Source: Leptolyngbya sp. SIOISBB
Lineage (GTDB): Bacteria > Cyanobacteriota > Cyanobacteriia > Phormidesmidales > Phormidesmidaceae
Assembly: GCA_010671905.1 (NCBI GenBank)
Contig: JAAHII010000001.1
Coordinates: forward strand, 3,596,001 to 3,660,000
Direction: 5' to 3'
Length of the DNA: 64,000 bases
Shown: positions 29,472-39,542 of the stretch, in pieces
How the letters are laid out: every line of letters starts with the position of its first letter
How positions within the stretch are numbered: the stretch's first letter is position 1
The notes under the pieces: generated by a model
Seen by the model: the letters and a program-made list of their open reading frames with translations, nothing else
The model's database searches: none
What the model was told of the DNA's origin: nothing
Made by a program: the position numbers and the translations under genes

Positions 29472-29904
29472 ACAGAGGGTGGCGTACTCAAGAAAGGAGA
29501 CAAGTTTGTTACTTAAGTTTAATCGGATTTAACAACAGACGGAAATTTGGCCCTGATTTCCGTCTGTTGCGAAAGGGGATGGCAGCGTGATCTCGACCTT
29601 GTCTCAGCAGGAGTCAGATGCTGACAGGGACACAACTCCGAGAGTCCGCGATGTAGCCTGTCATGATTTGAGTGCTTCGGGGCATCCTAGACAACATGCA
29701 CTCACAACCAATTTCCGTCGCTCGCGGCTATAACAGTGTAAAGCTCATGCGTACGGAAAACCGCTGGTACCAGCCTGAATCACCAGTCAACCCAACGACA
29801 ACTGAAATTGGCACCCACCATAATCACTAGGTTCATCAGCTAGCTAGTTTCATGATTCGGTTGCACCGGGCCATCTCTGTCCACCGTGCTCAGTTCCTGA
29901 AGTC
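29472..29904. other. divergent intergenic region between lepA and a histidine kinase
   Basis: About 430 bases holding the promoters of both genes. Apart from the hairpin at 29533-29569 nothing distinct is seen. Confidence 0.4.
29533..29569. promoter_or_regulatory. perfect 14-bp hairpin in the lepA leader
   Basis: Arms 29533-29546 and 29556-29569 are exact complements around a 9-base loop. On the lepA strand it lies about 60-100 bases before the start codon. It could be an attenuator, a stabilising leader structure, or a terminator for transcription entering from the right. Confidence 0.5.
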
Positions 29905-31665
29905 ATGCCCCCTTCTTCACGTTCCATGCAGATTTCGTCATCTCAACTCCTAACCCAAACTGACTCGCAGACAGCGATGACCTCTCCTCCACTAGGTGCA
30001 TCTCCTTTGCCAGACACCTTGCCACCTTTACTCTTTGTCGTCAATGAGTCCGGTTGCTTGCAGAGTCTCGATTGGTCCGCCGCCGCCGAGTTTGGGATTC
30101 AATTATCTGGGTGGGTGGGACGATCACTCGATCACCTGGTGACGAACTTTGACACCCTGGGCATTGATTTCCTCACTGACTCGCCAACAACGACGACAGA
30201 ACCGTGGCAATTACAGTTTGCCACAGGACAACTCACGGGCATCGTGCAACTTTGCCCGCTGTCACTAGCTGCTGAACCGAGTTGGATGGGGGCTTTTAAA
30301 GTCATTGATTGGGTACCTACAGTCGGAGTCAGCCAATCGACTCATCACATCGCTGAACGACAATTAACTCAACTGACTTGGTCAATTCGGCGAACGTTGG
30401 ATCTGGAAACCATTTGGCAGCAAACGGTGGAAGAACTGGCCACCATTTTTGCCGTAGAGTGGGGCGTGTTTTGTGCCTATGAAGCTCACAGTACAACCTT
30501 GCCGGTGATGGCCATTGTCGAGGCGACAGGAACACCGTGCCCCTTTACCGACCTTCTCAACTTTGATGACCATCCTAGTTTGCCAGCGGTACTACGGGTG
30601 CAAACCCCTCTGGTCTTAAACGGCCTTGATCAGCCAGTCAATTCAGCTGCGATCGCGGAGGGCGCTTACCTAGTCGCCGCCACCCGACATCATCGGGAGC
30701 CCAACGGCGTGATTGTGCTCAAGGCCCATGATGCTCGGGGATGGCAGGGGCTAGATCAATCACTTTTACAAGCGGTGATGGAGCAAGTGGGTACCGCGAT
30801 CGCCCATGCTCATTTATTCAGGGATGCTCAGGGACTGGCCGACGAGCTCCAAGCTGCTAATCAACGCCTACGCCAAAAGCATCGTGAGCTCGAAGAAGCC
30901 CGTCATCTAGCGGAAGAAGCCTCGCGCCTCAAAAGCGAATTTCTCGCCAACACTTCTCACGAACTGCGGACCCCCCTCAACGGCATGATTGGTTTCTTGC
31001 GCCTGATTTTGGATGGCATGGCTGATGACCCTGAAGAACAGGACGAGTTTTTACAAGAGGCGCACAAGTCAGCCATTCACCTGCTGAACCTGATTAATGA
31101 TGTGTTGGATATTGCCAAAATCGAAGCTGGCAAGATGCAAATCGATATGTCGCAGGTGAAGCTCAGTGAACTGTTTGCCGCTGTCGAAAACTTTACTCGT
31201 CCCCAGGCTGAACGCAAGGGACTCGAGTTTGTTATCAATTGCCCCCTCACTCGCGATGAAATTGTCATCAATGGCAACTATCAAAGGCTTTTACAGGTCA
31301 TGCTCAACCTCGTTGGGAATGCTATCAAATTTACCCACGAAGGCCACATCACCATCAGCGCTGAAATCAAGTCGCAGAAAGGGCAATTCCAAGGTCAAGA
31401 ATGGCCTGGCATCGTCAAAGTCAGTGTTGCCGACAGTGGGATTGGCGTCTCTTTAGAAAAACAAGACCGCCTCTTTCAAACCTTTAGCCAAGTAGATGGT
31501 GAGCGCACTCGCCAGTACGGAGGTACCGGCTTGGGATTAGCCATCTCGCAGCGATTAGTTGAGGCTATGGGAGGGGTGGTGCAATTCATCAGCATGGGGG
31601 AAGGCTTGGGATCCACTGTGACCTTTACGACGCTGCTATATCAGGAGCCGGTGTTGATCGAATAA
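29905..31665 (+). CDS. GAF-domain sensor histidine kinase
   Basis: A 586-residue cytoplasmic kinase without membrane helices. The N-terminus, after a Ser/Thr/Pro-rich stretch, has a PAS-like segment (LLFVVNESGCLQSLDWS). A GAF domain occupies about 150-310 (LDLETIWQQTVEELATIF). A short coiled coil (LQAANQRLRQKHRELEEARH) leads to the HisKA helix, with phospho-acceptor His352 in NTSHELRTPLNG. The ATPase domain has the N box (NLVGNAIKFTHEG), G1 (DSGIGV) and G2 (GGTGLGLAI). No receiver domain is present and no response regulator is adjacent, so its partner is unknown. Its last 41 bases overlap the convergent tyrA gene. Confidence 0.93.
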   Translation: MPPSSRSMQISSSQLLTQTDSQTAMTSPPLGASPLPDTLPPLLFVVNESGCLQSLDWSAAAEFGIQLSGWVGRSLDHLVTNFDTLGIDFLTDSPTTTTEPWQLQFATGQLTGIVQLCPLSLAAEPSWMGAFKVIDWVPTVGVSQSTHHIAERQLTQLTWSIRRTLDLETIWQQTVEELATIFAVEWGVFCAYEAHSTTLPVMAIVEATGTPCPFTDLLNFDDHPSLPAVLRVQTPLVLNGLDQPVNSAAIAEGAYLVAATRHHREPNGVIVLKAHDARGWQGLDQSLLQAVMEQVGTAIAHAHLFRDAQGLADELQAANQRLRQKHRELEEARHLAEEASRLKSEFLANTSHELRTPLNGMIGFLRLILDGMADDPEEQDEFLQEAHKSAIHLLNLINDVLDIAKIEAGKMQIDMSQVKLSELFAAVENFTRPQAERKGLEFVINCPLTRDEIVINGNYQRLLQVMLNLVGNAIKFTHEGHITISAEIKSQKGQFQGQEWPGIVKVSVADSGIGVSLEKQDRLFQTFSQVDGERTRQYGGTGLGLAISQRLVEAMGGVVQFISMGEGLGSTVTFTTLLYQEPVLIE

Positions 31666-32494
31666 ACTCAGGCCGGGCAGCATGATTTGTGGCTAAGACC
31701 TCAGCAATCGCCGCCCAATCTTCTTGTTCAATCAGCGTCGTGATATGCTGCAGAGCTTGTTGATAACCCTGGAGCGATCGCAGAACTTCATCCCGGTTAT
31801 AACGGGCCATCATGACTCCGAGTTCAGGATGACCACCCCCGACTCGACTAGTATCGCGGAAGCCAGAACTCGCAAACTGTTGAGCGAGTTGTCGTACCGC
31901 AGCCTCCGGTTCACGCAGGCACGCTTGAATGAGGCTACCGCTGACCATCACGGGCAGGTGCGAGATCCAGGCGACCGCGCGGTCATGCTCCGCTGGTGAG
32001 CAGGTAAAGACATGGGCGTGTAAGCTATGCGCCAGATCTGTCAGCAGCGCCACTGCAGCCGGCGAGGTCTGATCAGTCGGCGTGATCACGTAAGCCCGAT
32101 GAGCAAACAGCTGGGGTTCGGCAACGGCAATGCCCACTGCCGATTTACCCGCCATCGGATGCCCCCCCACAAAATTGGGCCACAGAGGACTCAGGGCATC
32201 GACGATCGCGCCTTTCACCGAACCAACATCCGTTAAGACAGTGGTTGGCGTTAGATGAGGGATCAGGTCAGCAGCGATCGCGGCAATCATGTGGATCGGC
32301 GTACAGAGAAACACCACATCCACCGAGCGCAAACTCTGGAGTTCCGTCGAGGCAACATCTACAGCCCCACAAGCGATCGCCGCCTCGCAGGTAGTGGCAC
32401 GACGAGCCACCCCCCAAACCTCATGGCCTAAGGTGCGAAAATCTAACCCCAGGGATCCGCCAATCAGACCTAAGCCAACAATCCCAATCTTCAT
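31625..32494 (-). CDS. tyrA: prephenate/arogenate dehydrogenase
   Basis: Makes the tyrosine precursor; cyanobacterial enzymes of this type usually use arogenate and NADP. I start at the ATG read from 32494, because MKIGIVGLGLIGGSLG is the natural beginning (nucleotide-binding GLGLIGG). The open frame extends 11 codons further. The protein has 289 residues. The catalytic-domain signatures are VGGHPMAGKSAVGIA near 117, FTCSPAEHDRAVAWISHLPV with the conserved His, and ASSGFRDTSRVGGGHPELG. The 3' end overlaps the end of the opposite histidine-kinase gene by 41 bases, so the two messages are antisense there. Confidence 0.95.
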   Translation of the reverse strand: MKIGIVGLGLIGGSLGLDFRTLGHEVWGVARRATTCEAAIACGAVDVASTELQSLRSVDVVFLCTPIHMIAAIAADLIPHLTPTTVLTDVGSVKGAIVDALSPLWPNFVGGHPMAGKSAVGIAVAEPQLFAHRAYVITPTDQTSPAAVALLTDLAHSLHAHVFTCSPAEHDRAVAWISHLPVMVSGSLIQACLREPEAAVRQLAQQFASSGFRDTSRVGGGHPELGVMMARYNRDEVLRSLQGYQQALQHITTLIEQEDWAAIAEVLATNHAARPEFIRSTPAPDIAAS

Positions 32495-32815
32495 CGCACC
32501 TACCAACGAAATTTTGATGATAGTCAAAAATCACGGCATTTTTCGAGCGATCGCCCAAGATTAAACACCCTAGCGCCAACCTTTATCAATCGATATCTTC
32601 AGCGAATTTTATTGATGCAATGACAAAAATCCGTAGAATTGCGGGCAACCTGAAAACAACCCGTGATCGCGATCGCTGGAGCAGATCACTGCGAATCGGC
32701 TCTTGACCCCTCTAAAATTTGGACACCCGACCGCCTGTTGGTTAATCTGACCCTGATTTTCACAGGATAATTTGCTCTATCTTGTGACGTTCTCTTCCCC
32801 AGTAAGCGTGTTGAC
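32495..32815. other. divergent intergenic region between tyrA and a pentapeptide protein
   Basis: About 320 bases with promoters expected for both directions. It carries HIP1-like sites and no other structure that I recognise. Confidence 0.35.
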
Positions 32816-34357
32816 ATGAAGCCTTTACCCTCCCCCGATACCGCTGCTACGCTGCTCGAAAAATATGCTCAGGGGGAACGTGACTTCAGCAATCTCCAAC
32901 TCAACGAATGTGTCTTATCAGGCCAAAAGCTCCCCCATATTATTTTGCGAGGAGCTGATCTCAATGTTGCCAATCTCAGCAACACCAACCTCAGTCAGGG
33001 AGATTTGCAGCAAGCTGTCCTCAATGTCAGTCGCCTGAGCGGTACTAATTTAAGCCAGGCCAATTTACAAGAGACGCAACTCAACGTTGCTAACTTAATT
33101 CAAGCGATTTTGGTCGGAGCGGATTTAACCGGCGCATCCTTGATTCGCGCCGAGCTATTACGGGCTGATTTAAGCAATGCCAATCTGACCCGGGCGAATT
33201 TTGAGGAAGCTGATTTACGGGAAGTGCGGCTCCGTTGGGCCAATCTGACCGAGGCCAACTTGAGCCGCAGCAATCTGCGCAAAAGTAGCTTGATTGGGGC
33301 CAATCTGAGTAACACTCAAGCGAACTCCGTCAATCTAGAAGGTGCGGATCTGAACAATGCCATCCTCATTGGAGTGGAATGCCGTCACGGCAATTTACGG
33401 ACTGTCAATCTTAGCGGCGCTAATTTGCGAGGGGCCAATCTCCGTTGGGCAAATTTGACCGGGGCCAATCTTAAGGATGCCGATCTGACCGATGCCAAAT
33501 TGAGCGGGGCCGACTTGACAGGAGCTCAACTCGAGGGAGCCGTTCTCGAAAATACTATCTTGGTACATGCGGATCTCAGTCGTACGAATCTCCGCCATGC
33601 TCGTTGTATTGGTTCTGATCTCTCTGGAGCCACGATCACCGGTATTCAGATGCAAGGGGCGATCGCCTATGACATTCAAACCACAGACATTATTTGTGAA
33701 TGGATTGACCTTAGTCCCTTAGGTGATCAATCTCAACGACGCTATTTCAATACCGGGCAAGACGTTCATACCTTTCTCAACCAGCAACCGGCAAAAGTCA
33801 CTGTGACCATTGACGGCGTCATGACCCTAGAGGCCCATGCGGCCTTAGCCACCTGCTTTGCGCAAGTAGCCGCCGTAAGTCCGGTGTTATCGCGCCCGCC
33901 TAACATTGAGTTGACTAACCGACATACACACCTTTCCTTTATTGCCGAGGATGAAATTGGGCTCTCCGCGATCGCTTACCTGGCTACACTCCCCTTTCGC
34001 GATGGGTCTGCCGTTCAAGAGATCCTCGCCATCCTATCTCACCAAGGCCTGGCGCAGTCTTATCGACCTTTTGCGTTAGACGAAGCCGATCGCGAGCTGC
34101 ATCGCGTCCAAAATATGCTCCAGCAGCAAGACTTATCCCGCTTGCCACAACTCGCTGCCACCCATCCCTTTTTTGCCTCTCCTTTACAAATCAAACTCGT
34201 CAATGCCCGTGGACGTCCCCTGGAGCTGTATGCCAATCCTCAGTTTGGGGTGCGCAAACTGTCTGAGCATCATGAAGCGACCACCGATACCAACATCGGT
34301 AAGCTCGATCAGCCCAGCTTAGAAAGTTATCTAGCCTTTTTTCGGCCAGCCAAGTGA
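32816..34357 (+). CDS. pentapeptide-repeat protein
   Basis: A 513-residue protein. The start LLEKYAQGERDFSNLQLNE matches the usual N-terminal motif and is similar to that of the pentapeptide-DUF1963 protein at 26175. Residues about 25-285 are an almost unbroken series of pentapeptides (NLSQANLQETQL, ADLTGASLIRAELLRADL), enough for a long four-sided beta-helix. From about 290 the protein is not repetitive and contains VTVTIDGVMTLEAHAALATCF, which I do not recognise. There is no signal peptide, so it is probably cytoplasmic. Roles of such proteins in cyanobacteria are mostly unknown; binding to a partner protein is the best guess. Confidence 0.9.
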   Translation: MKPLPSPDTAATLLEKYAQGERDFSNLQLNECVLSGQKLPHIILRGADLNVANLSNTNLSQGDLQQAVLNVSRLSGTNLSQANLQETQLNVANLIQAILVGADLTGASLIRAELLRADLSNANLTRANFEEADLREVRLRWANLTEANLSRSNLRKSSLIGANLSNTQANSVNLEGADLNNAILIGVECRHGNLRTVNLSGANLRGANLRWANLTGANLKDADLTDAKLSGADLTGAQLEGAVLENTILVHADLSRTNLRHARCIGSDLSGATITGIQMQGAIAYDIQTTDIICEWIDLSPLGDQSQRRYFNTGQDVHTFLNQQPAKVTVTIDGVMTLEAHAALATCFAQVAAVSPVLSRPPNIELTNRHTHLSFIAEDEIGLSAIAYLATLPFRDGSAVQEILAILSHQGLAQSYRPFALDEADRELHRVQNMLQQQDLSRLPQLAATHPFFASPLQIKLVNARGRPLELYANPQFGVRKLSEHHEATTDTNIGKLDQPSLESYLAFFRPAK

Positions 34358-34588
34358 GTAACGCTGATCTCGACAATACACTCATTATTCAGATGCTCAT
34401 CGTTGTGAATAACGTCAACCACAGCTGGCTCAAGACCAGACGCACGATTCAGTCTCTGTTGGAGGATACATTGCCTGTTGAATAGCGACTACTGGCTACT
34501 GCTATATGATGCCTAGGAAAAAACCGCGTCATCACCGATAATCGTGGAACGCGAAGGTTTTACCCATATTGAATATCAGCCGATAGTC

Positions 34589-35326
34589 ATGTCGCTAACC
34601 CATTCCTTACATCAACCTGACCTCAGTGCTTTTGCAGTGCCGCCTGATCAAGCCCTGTTAGTCGCCGAAAACTTACATAAGTGCTTTGTTTTGCACCACC
34701 AAGGAGGGGCACAGTTACCGGTTTTGCAAGGCGTTTCTTTAGCCTTAGCCACCGGGAGTTGTATCGCTTTAGGTGGACCTTCCGGGTCAGGCAAATCGAC
34801 TTTTATGCGATCGCTGTATGCTAACTATCGCATTGACCAGGGCAACATTTGGGTGAAGCACCAGGGCCAATGGCTGAACTTGCCGACACTTGCTCCCCAT
34901 GAGCTGATCGCCGTACGTCAGCAAACCTTGGGTTATGTGAGTCAATTTTTGCGAGTGATTCCCCGAGTACCAGCGCTAGAGGTCGCGGCGGAACCACTGA
35001 TGGATTTAGGGACTGATCCAGACCTGGCTAGAGACACGGTGAAAAAGCTGTTCCAGCGATTACAGCTGCCAGAACGACTATGGCAGTTGTCGCCCACGAC
35101 ATTTTCCGGTGGCGAAAAACAACGGGTCAACATTGCTCGTACCTTTGCGGTAAATTATCCGATTTTATTGTTGGATGAACCGACTTCCGCCTTGGATGCA
35201 GCGAACCGCGAAGTGGTCATGCAACTGATTGAAGAACGTAAAGCTCAGGGATGTGCAATAGTGGGCATCTTTCATGATGAAGAAGTTCGTCAGCGGGTGT
35301 GCGATCGCACCCTCAATTTTGGCTAA
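34589..35326 (+). CDS. PhnL-like ABC transporter ATP-binding protein
   Basis: A 245-residue ATPase from the ATG at 34589; a GTG at 34544 would add 15 residues. Walker A is GGPSGSGKSTFMRSLY, the signature is TFSGGEKQRVNIARTF, and Walker B is LLLDEPTSALDAANRE. The N-terminal CFVLHHQGGAQLPVLQGVSL and the block RQQTLGYVSQFLRVIPRVPALEV are typical of PhnL, a subunit of the carbon-phosphorus lyase complex. None of the other phn genes is nearby and no permease is adjacent. It may be an orphan that serves another system, so I leave the symbol empty. Confidence 0.88.
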   Translation: MSLTHSLHQPDLSAFAVPPDQALLVAENLHKCFVLHHQGGAQLPVLQGVSLALATGSCIALGGPSGSGKSTFMRSLYANYRIDQGNIWVKHQGQWLNLPTLAPHELIAVRQQTLGYVSQFLRVIPRVPALEVAAEPLMDLGTDPDLARDTVKKLFQRLQLPERLWQLSPTTFSGGEKQRVNIARTFAVNYPILLLDEPTSALDAANREVVMQLIEERKAQGCAIVGIFHDEEVRQRVCDRTLNFG

Positions 35327-35417
35327 TCGAGAGTCTGGTCCGACATGGGGGATTCGCTTTGATGAAAGGTGGTGCTGCCTCCATCTATTTCAGAAGACAT
35401 CACTCGCCAAGTACTCC

Positions 35418-35861
35418 TTAATCAGGACAGTAGGTTCGGCTTTGCATAAAAGGGGTATTTTTCTCTGAATTACAAAGCACAGTGTGGACGTCATTGTTTG
35501 CTACCCACACTTTGCCCATCACATATGAGAGCGATTCTTTTTGCGGAATGGCCCGCAACCGCAATCCTGAGACGCTCTCTCCAGCTTGAGTTCGATGATT
35601 ATTAAAGTCATCAATGACAACTTCATAGTGACTCAGTTCTGGAGTTGCCAAGGTTCCCCGAAAAGAGGACCAATCGTTGTTTTCGACAAAGTAGGCTTGT
35701 TCTTCTCTCATCAAACTTGACAACAGCAGCATTGCTTCACGCGATGTCGCCCGATTCCTGATGTTCAAGTAGCTAGGTAGAGCGATCGCCGCCAACACAC
35801 CCATAATGACGATGACGACTAGCAATTCAATAAGTGTGAAACCTGATGACGATTTGTTCAT
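35418..35861 (-). CDS. type IV pilin-like protein (pilin G/H type)
   Basis: A 147-residue prepilin-like protein. The short basic leader MNKSSSG is followed by the processing and methylation site G|FTLIELLVVIVIMGVLAAIA, with Glu at mature position 5. This is the hydrophobic helix of type IV pilins and type II secretion pseudopilins. The globular part matches the cyanobacterial pilin-like family (EQAYFVENNDW near residue 55), with two late Cys residues (TVLCNSE and RTYCPD) that may form the usual disulfide loop. No pilus assembly genes are nearby, so it is a scattered minor pilin. The next gene on this strand upstream is gyrA, far away. Confidence 0.93.
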   Translation of the reverse strand: MNKSSSGFTLIELLVVIVIMGVLAAIALPSYLNIRNRATSREAMLLLSSLMREEQAYFVENNDWSSFRGTLATPELSHYEVVIDDFNNHRTQAGESVSGLRLRAIPQKESLSYVMGKVWVANNDVHTVLCNSEKNTPFMQSRTYCPD

Positions 35862-36714
35862 GTTGCCAAATGAGAAATGCTCAGCATTGGGTGATCATTC
35901 GCAAAGCGGATCTGCCTCCTGAGCTTTGAAGAGCACTTTTGCCTATCTGCATCGAGATAGAAAACGTGCAGCCTCACAGAACGGGACACCGGTGATGGTT
36001 CTCGCTCCAGTTGCGAGTCATCTCAACTCATCACCGACAGACTGATTGCTGAAAACCGCTGATCGGTTTTCAACGCTAGACGCTTTGCAGATTGAGCCCT
36101 GAAATCACTGGCATCTATGACCAGGAACTACTTACTGCATTCCAAATTGAGGAACGGCTTCCGGCAAGATCTGATGAGCACCCGGTAAAACCACTGGCAA
36201 AAATTTAAAGATGAAGTAAAGCCGGACAGATCAGTCAGTAATTCTGATTGGGAAGCGATGACTAACCCGCGATCCCGCGATTTATCCTGCAGCAGTCGTC
36301 AGGATAGGCACTGGAGATGAGGAGGTATCACCGCCGATCCCTACAGCCTCATCTGGGCCACTGATTTGTACTCTCATGGCCACGATCTTTGTTGTTTAAC
36401 GAGTGAAGTCTAATTATGGTCATGAACCTGGCCAGTATCAAGGCTTCAGCTAGCCTCGCCACTCCCAATTACGACCTAACCCTCGTCACCGGGACTGGGC
36501 ATGCTATTGATCATGACCACTAGCATGGTCATGAGTTCGCAATCACACGATTCCCAGGTCATCACCGGACTGGCTGAGACCGGACAAAATTCACCCGGAA
36601 GAGCATACAGCGCTCACTCAAGCAGGAACCAAGACTGAAAGACTAGAGATCAACATGACACCTCTAGTCTCCGAGATCAGCAGACACCTAGTTGCCGCGT
36701 TGCCTTGCGGTAGC
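35862..36714. other. intergenic region of about 850 bases, no supported gene
   Basis: No convincing coding sequence. A 35-codon frame runs from 36416 to a TAG at 36521-36523 but lacks a ribosome site. TCATGACC at 36511-36518 and GGTCATGA at 36527-36534 form a short hairpin overlapping its end. The right edge holds the hairpin after gyrA. Confidence 0.4.
36640..36670 (-). terminator. hairpin after gyrA
   Basis: Nine-base perfect arms (36640-36648 and 36662-36670) lie about 45 bases past the gyrA stop. On the minus strand the stem is followed by TTTCAGTCTT, a modest U-rich tail. Confidence 0.55.
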
Positions 36715-39348
36715 CTAAACCTCGTCTGCCGCTTCGGCGTTAGTTTGAGGCTCGACAATAGTCACCTCAGCATTGGGATTGACCACGTCTTCTACTCCGG
36801 TATCAGCTTCTTCGGTCTCATCATCGTCATCTTCCTCAGACAGCTCTGAAGGGACCACTGCGACCGCCGCGATCGCATCGTCATCATCCAACCTTTGCAA
36901 GCGTACACCCTGGGCTGAGCGCGACTGAATGGAAATGTCGTTGACCCGCTGACGGATGATGATGCCCCGATTGGTCACGAGCATCAATTCTTCGTCCTCA
37001 TTCACCACCAGCACTGCGACTAGCGAGTCCTCCTCTAGACGAAACTTGAGCGCTTTGAGTCCCATGCCCGCCCGGTTTTGTAGACGGAAGAGCGAGATCG
37101 GCACCCGCTTGCCCATACCACCTGCAGTAATCAAAAGAATCCATGGCCCCTGACTATTCACAGCGGCTTCATCAGAATCTTCAGTTGCCCCAGCGGCCTC
37201 CGCTTCTTCGACAGCATGCGTCACCTGCGCTGGCAAAATATCCATGCTGATCAGCTCATCCCTGTCCCGCAAGTTCATAGCTTTAACGCCACGGGTCGGG
37301 CGACCCAACGGTCGCAGCTGATCATCATCGGCTTTAAAGTGAATGGTCATGCCCTGATGAGAGCCAATCAAGACACTGTCGCTCGTGCGGGCTAAACGCA
37401 CCCAGCGGAGTTGATCCCCCTCTTCTAACGAAATGGCAATCAGGCCGTTTGCGCGAATATTACTAAAGGCAGACAGGGCAGTTTTTTTGACGAAACCGTT
37501 TTGGGTCAGCATCACCAGATATTCGTCATCGGTAAACTCTGCTACTGAGATGACCGAGGTGATTTTTTCTTCTTTGGGAATCGGCAACATTTGTACGATC
37601 GGCACGCCTTGGGAGGTGCGGGAGCCCTCTGGCAACTGATAAGCCCGAAGTGAATAGGCGACGCCGCGATCGCTGAAGAAGACAATATGATCGTGGCAAC
37701 CACAGGTCATAAAATGCTGGATGCCATCGTCTTCCTTAATCCGGGCTCCCGCTTTGCCGCGCGTGGCGCGACTTTGGGCCTCAAAGGTATCCACCGGCAT
37801 GCGCTTGATATAGCCGTACTCGGTGACCAGAATGACCACCTGCTCATTGGCAATCAGGGAAATATCAGATAGGTCACTGGTATCCGGTTCGATCACCGTG
37901 CGGCGGTCATCGCCGAAGCGATCTCGCAGGTCTTCGACTTCCGTGATAATGATGTCGAGAATCCGTTCCCGACGAGCCAGAATGTCTTGAAAATCGGTAA
38001 TCTTCGCCTGCAGGTCTTCGTGCTCCTGCTGGATTTTGTCCGTTTCCAAAGCCGTCAACCGCCGCAACTGCATCTGCAGAATCGCATCGGCCTGAACTTC
38101 GGTGAGGCCAAAGCCGTCAATCAGTCCTTGCTTAGCGGTTGGTGTATCGGCCGCATGGCGAATCAGGGTAATGATCGCATCCATGTTATCCATGGCGACC
38201 AGGTAACCCTGCAAGATGTGGTCGCGTTCTTCTGCCTTGCGGAGCAAATACTGGGTGCGGCGGGTAATGGTCTCTACCCGGAAGTCAACGAAGACTTCCA
38301 ACATTTGTTTGAGACCCAGCAGTTGGGGTTCCCCATTGACTAACGCCAGCATGTTGACGCCAAAGTTGTTCTGCAATGGCGTTTGCTTATAGAGATTGTT
38401 CAACACGACGCGGGCATAGGCATCGCGTTTCAGCTCAATCACAATGCGCATGCCATCGCGATCGCTCTCATCGCGAATGTCAGAGATGCCATCCAAGCGC
38501 CGCTCGTTGACCATTTCGGCAATTCTTTCAATCATTGCCGCTTTATTTGTCTGATAAGGCAATTCAGTAATGATGATGGCATCGCGATCGGGGCGGCCAC
38601 GTTGTTCAATCGTCTCAATGGCGGCCACACCCCGCATCGTCACTGAACCACGCCCTGTCGTATAAGCATCGCGAATGCCCCGCGTCCCGAGAATTTGCGC
38701 ACCCGTTGGAAAATCTGGGCCAGGAATCAGCTCCATGAGCTGATCTAGGGTGATGTCAGGATTGTGGATCAGAGCTACCACGCCGTCTAAGAGTTCGCTC
38801 AGGTTATGAGGTGGAATGTTGGTTGCCATCCCCACCGCAATCCCCGAAGAACCGTTGAGGAGGAGTTGCGGTACCCGTGAGGGCATGACAATCGGTTCTT
38901 GCTGGGAACCGTCAAAGTTGTCGGCAAAGTCAACAGTTTCAGCTTCAATATCTTGCAGGAGTGATGCGCCAGTGAGCGCATGCAAACGACACTCGGTATA
39001 TCGCATGGCTGCCGGGGGGTCGTTATCAATCGAGCCAAAGTTGCCATGACCGTTGATCAGCGGTGCTCGCATGGAAAAGTCTTGCGCCATGCGCACCAGC
39101 GCGTCGTACACGGCGGTGTCACCGTGGGGATGATATTTACCTAGCACTTCTCCCACGACACGTGCGCACTTACGAAAGGGGCGGTCGAAGGTCAACCCCA
39201 GCTCATGCATGGCATATAAAATCCGCCGATGCACCGGCTTTAGACCGTCTCTGGCATCCGGTAGCGCTCGCCCCACAATTACGCTCATGGCGTATTCCAA
39301 ATAAGACCGGGACATTTCGTTCCGTAGGTCAGTGGGGATAATCGTCAT
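36715..39348 (-). CDS. gyrA: DNA gyrase subunit A
   Basis: Breaks and rejoins DNA in gyrase, which introduces negative supercoils. It has 877 residues. The N-terminal winged-helix block is [19 protein letters not shown]. The catalytic Tyr lies in [13 protein letters not shown] (the AAMRYTE motif). The quinolone region reads [17 protein letters not shown], with Thr where E. coli has Ser83. The C-terminal beta-propeller has six repeats and a box-like [17 protein letters not shown] instead of the canonical GyrA box. An acidic tail ([14 protein letters not shown]) ends the protein. Cyanobacteria also carry a ParC-like paralogue; length and tail favour GyrA. No gyrB is adjacent, as is usual in this phylum. 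Confidence 0.93.
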   Translation of the reverse strand: MTIIPTDLRNEMSRSYLEYAMSVIVGRALPDARDGLKPVHRRILYAMHELGLTFDRPFRKCARVVGEVLGKYHPHGDTAVYDALVRMAQDFSMRAPLINGHGNFGSIDNDPPAAMRYTECRLHALTGASLLQDIEAETVDFADNFDGSQQEPIVMPSRVPQLLLNGSSGIAVGMATNIPPHNLSELLDGVVALIHNPDITLDQLMELIPGPDFPTGAQILGTRGIRDAYTTGRGSVTMRGVAAIETIEQRGRPDRDAIIITELPYQTNKAAMIERIAEMVNERRLDGISDIRDESDRDGMRIVIELKRDAYARVVLNNLYKQTPLQNNFGVNMLALVNGEPQLLGLKQMLEVFVDFRVETITRRTQYLLRKAEERDHILQGYLVAMDNMDAIITLIRHAADTPTAKQGLIDGFGLTEVQADAILQMQLRRLTALETDKIQQEHEDLQAKITDFQDILARRERILDIIITEVEDLRDRFGDDRRTVIEPDTSDLSDISLIANEQVVILVTEYGYIKRMPVDTFEAQSRATRGKAGARIKEDDGIQHFMTCGCHDHIVFFSDRGVAYSLRAYQLPEGSRTSQGVPIVQMLPIPKEEKITSVISVAEFTDDEYLVMLTQNGFVKKTALSAFSNIRANGLIAISLEEGDQLRWVRLARTSDSVLIGSHQGMTIHFKADDDQLRPLGRPTRGVKAMNLRDRDELISMDILPAQVTHAVEEAEAAGATEDSDEAAVNSQGPWILLITAGGMGKRVPISLFRLQNRAGMGLKALKFRLEEDSLVAVLVVNEDEELMLVTNRGIIIRQRVNDISIQSRSAQGVRLQRLDDDDAIAAVAVVPSELSEEDDDDETEEADTGVEDVVNPNAEVTIVEPQTNAEAADEV

Positions 39349-39542
39349 AGGATAAAAACTCCAAAATCGCCAGAATTTGGCCGAGAACAGCAGATTGAGT
39401 CGCTAATCTACCAAAGTCGCCAAACCAGTCGAAAAGTACGCGAAAGTACAGTCTATTTTATCACGCTTTCCAGGGTTCCTGGAGATAGCGGTATGCTGGG
39501 AGAACAGACGTTCAAAACCGCTGCAGCGAAGTTTTTCAGCCT

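Noticed and set aside
36715-39348. ParC considered in place of GyrA
   Set aside because: Length and the long acidic tail fit GyrA better, although the GyrA box is degenerate; a tree would settle it.
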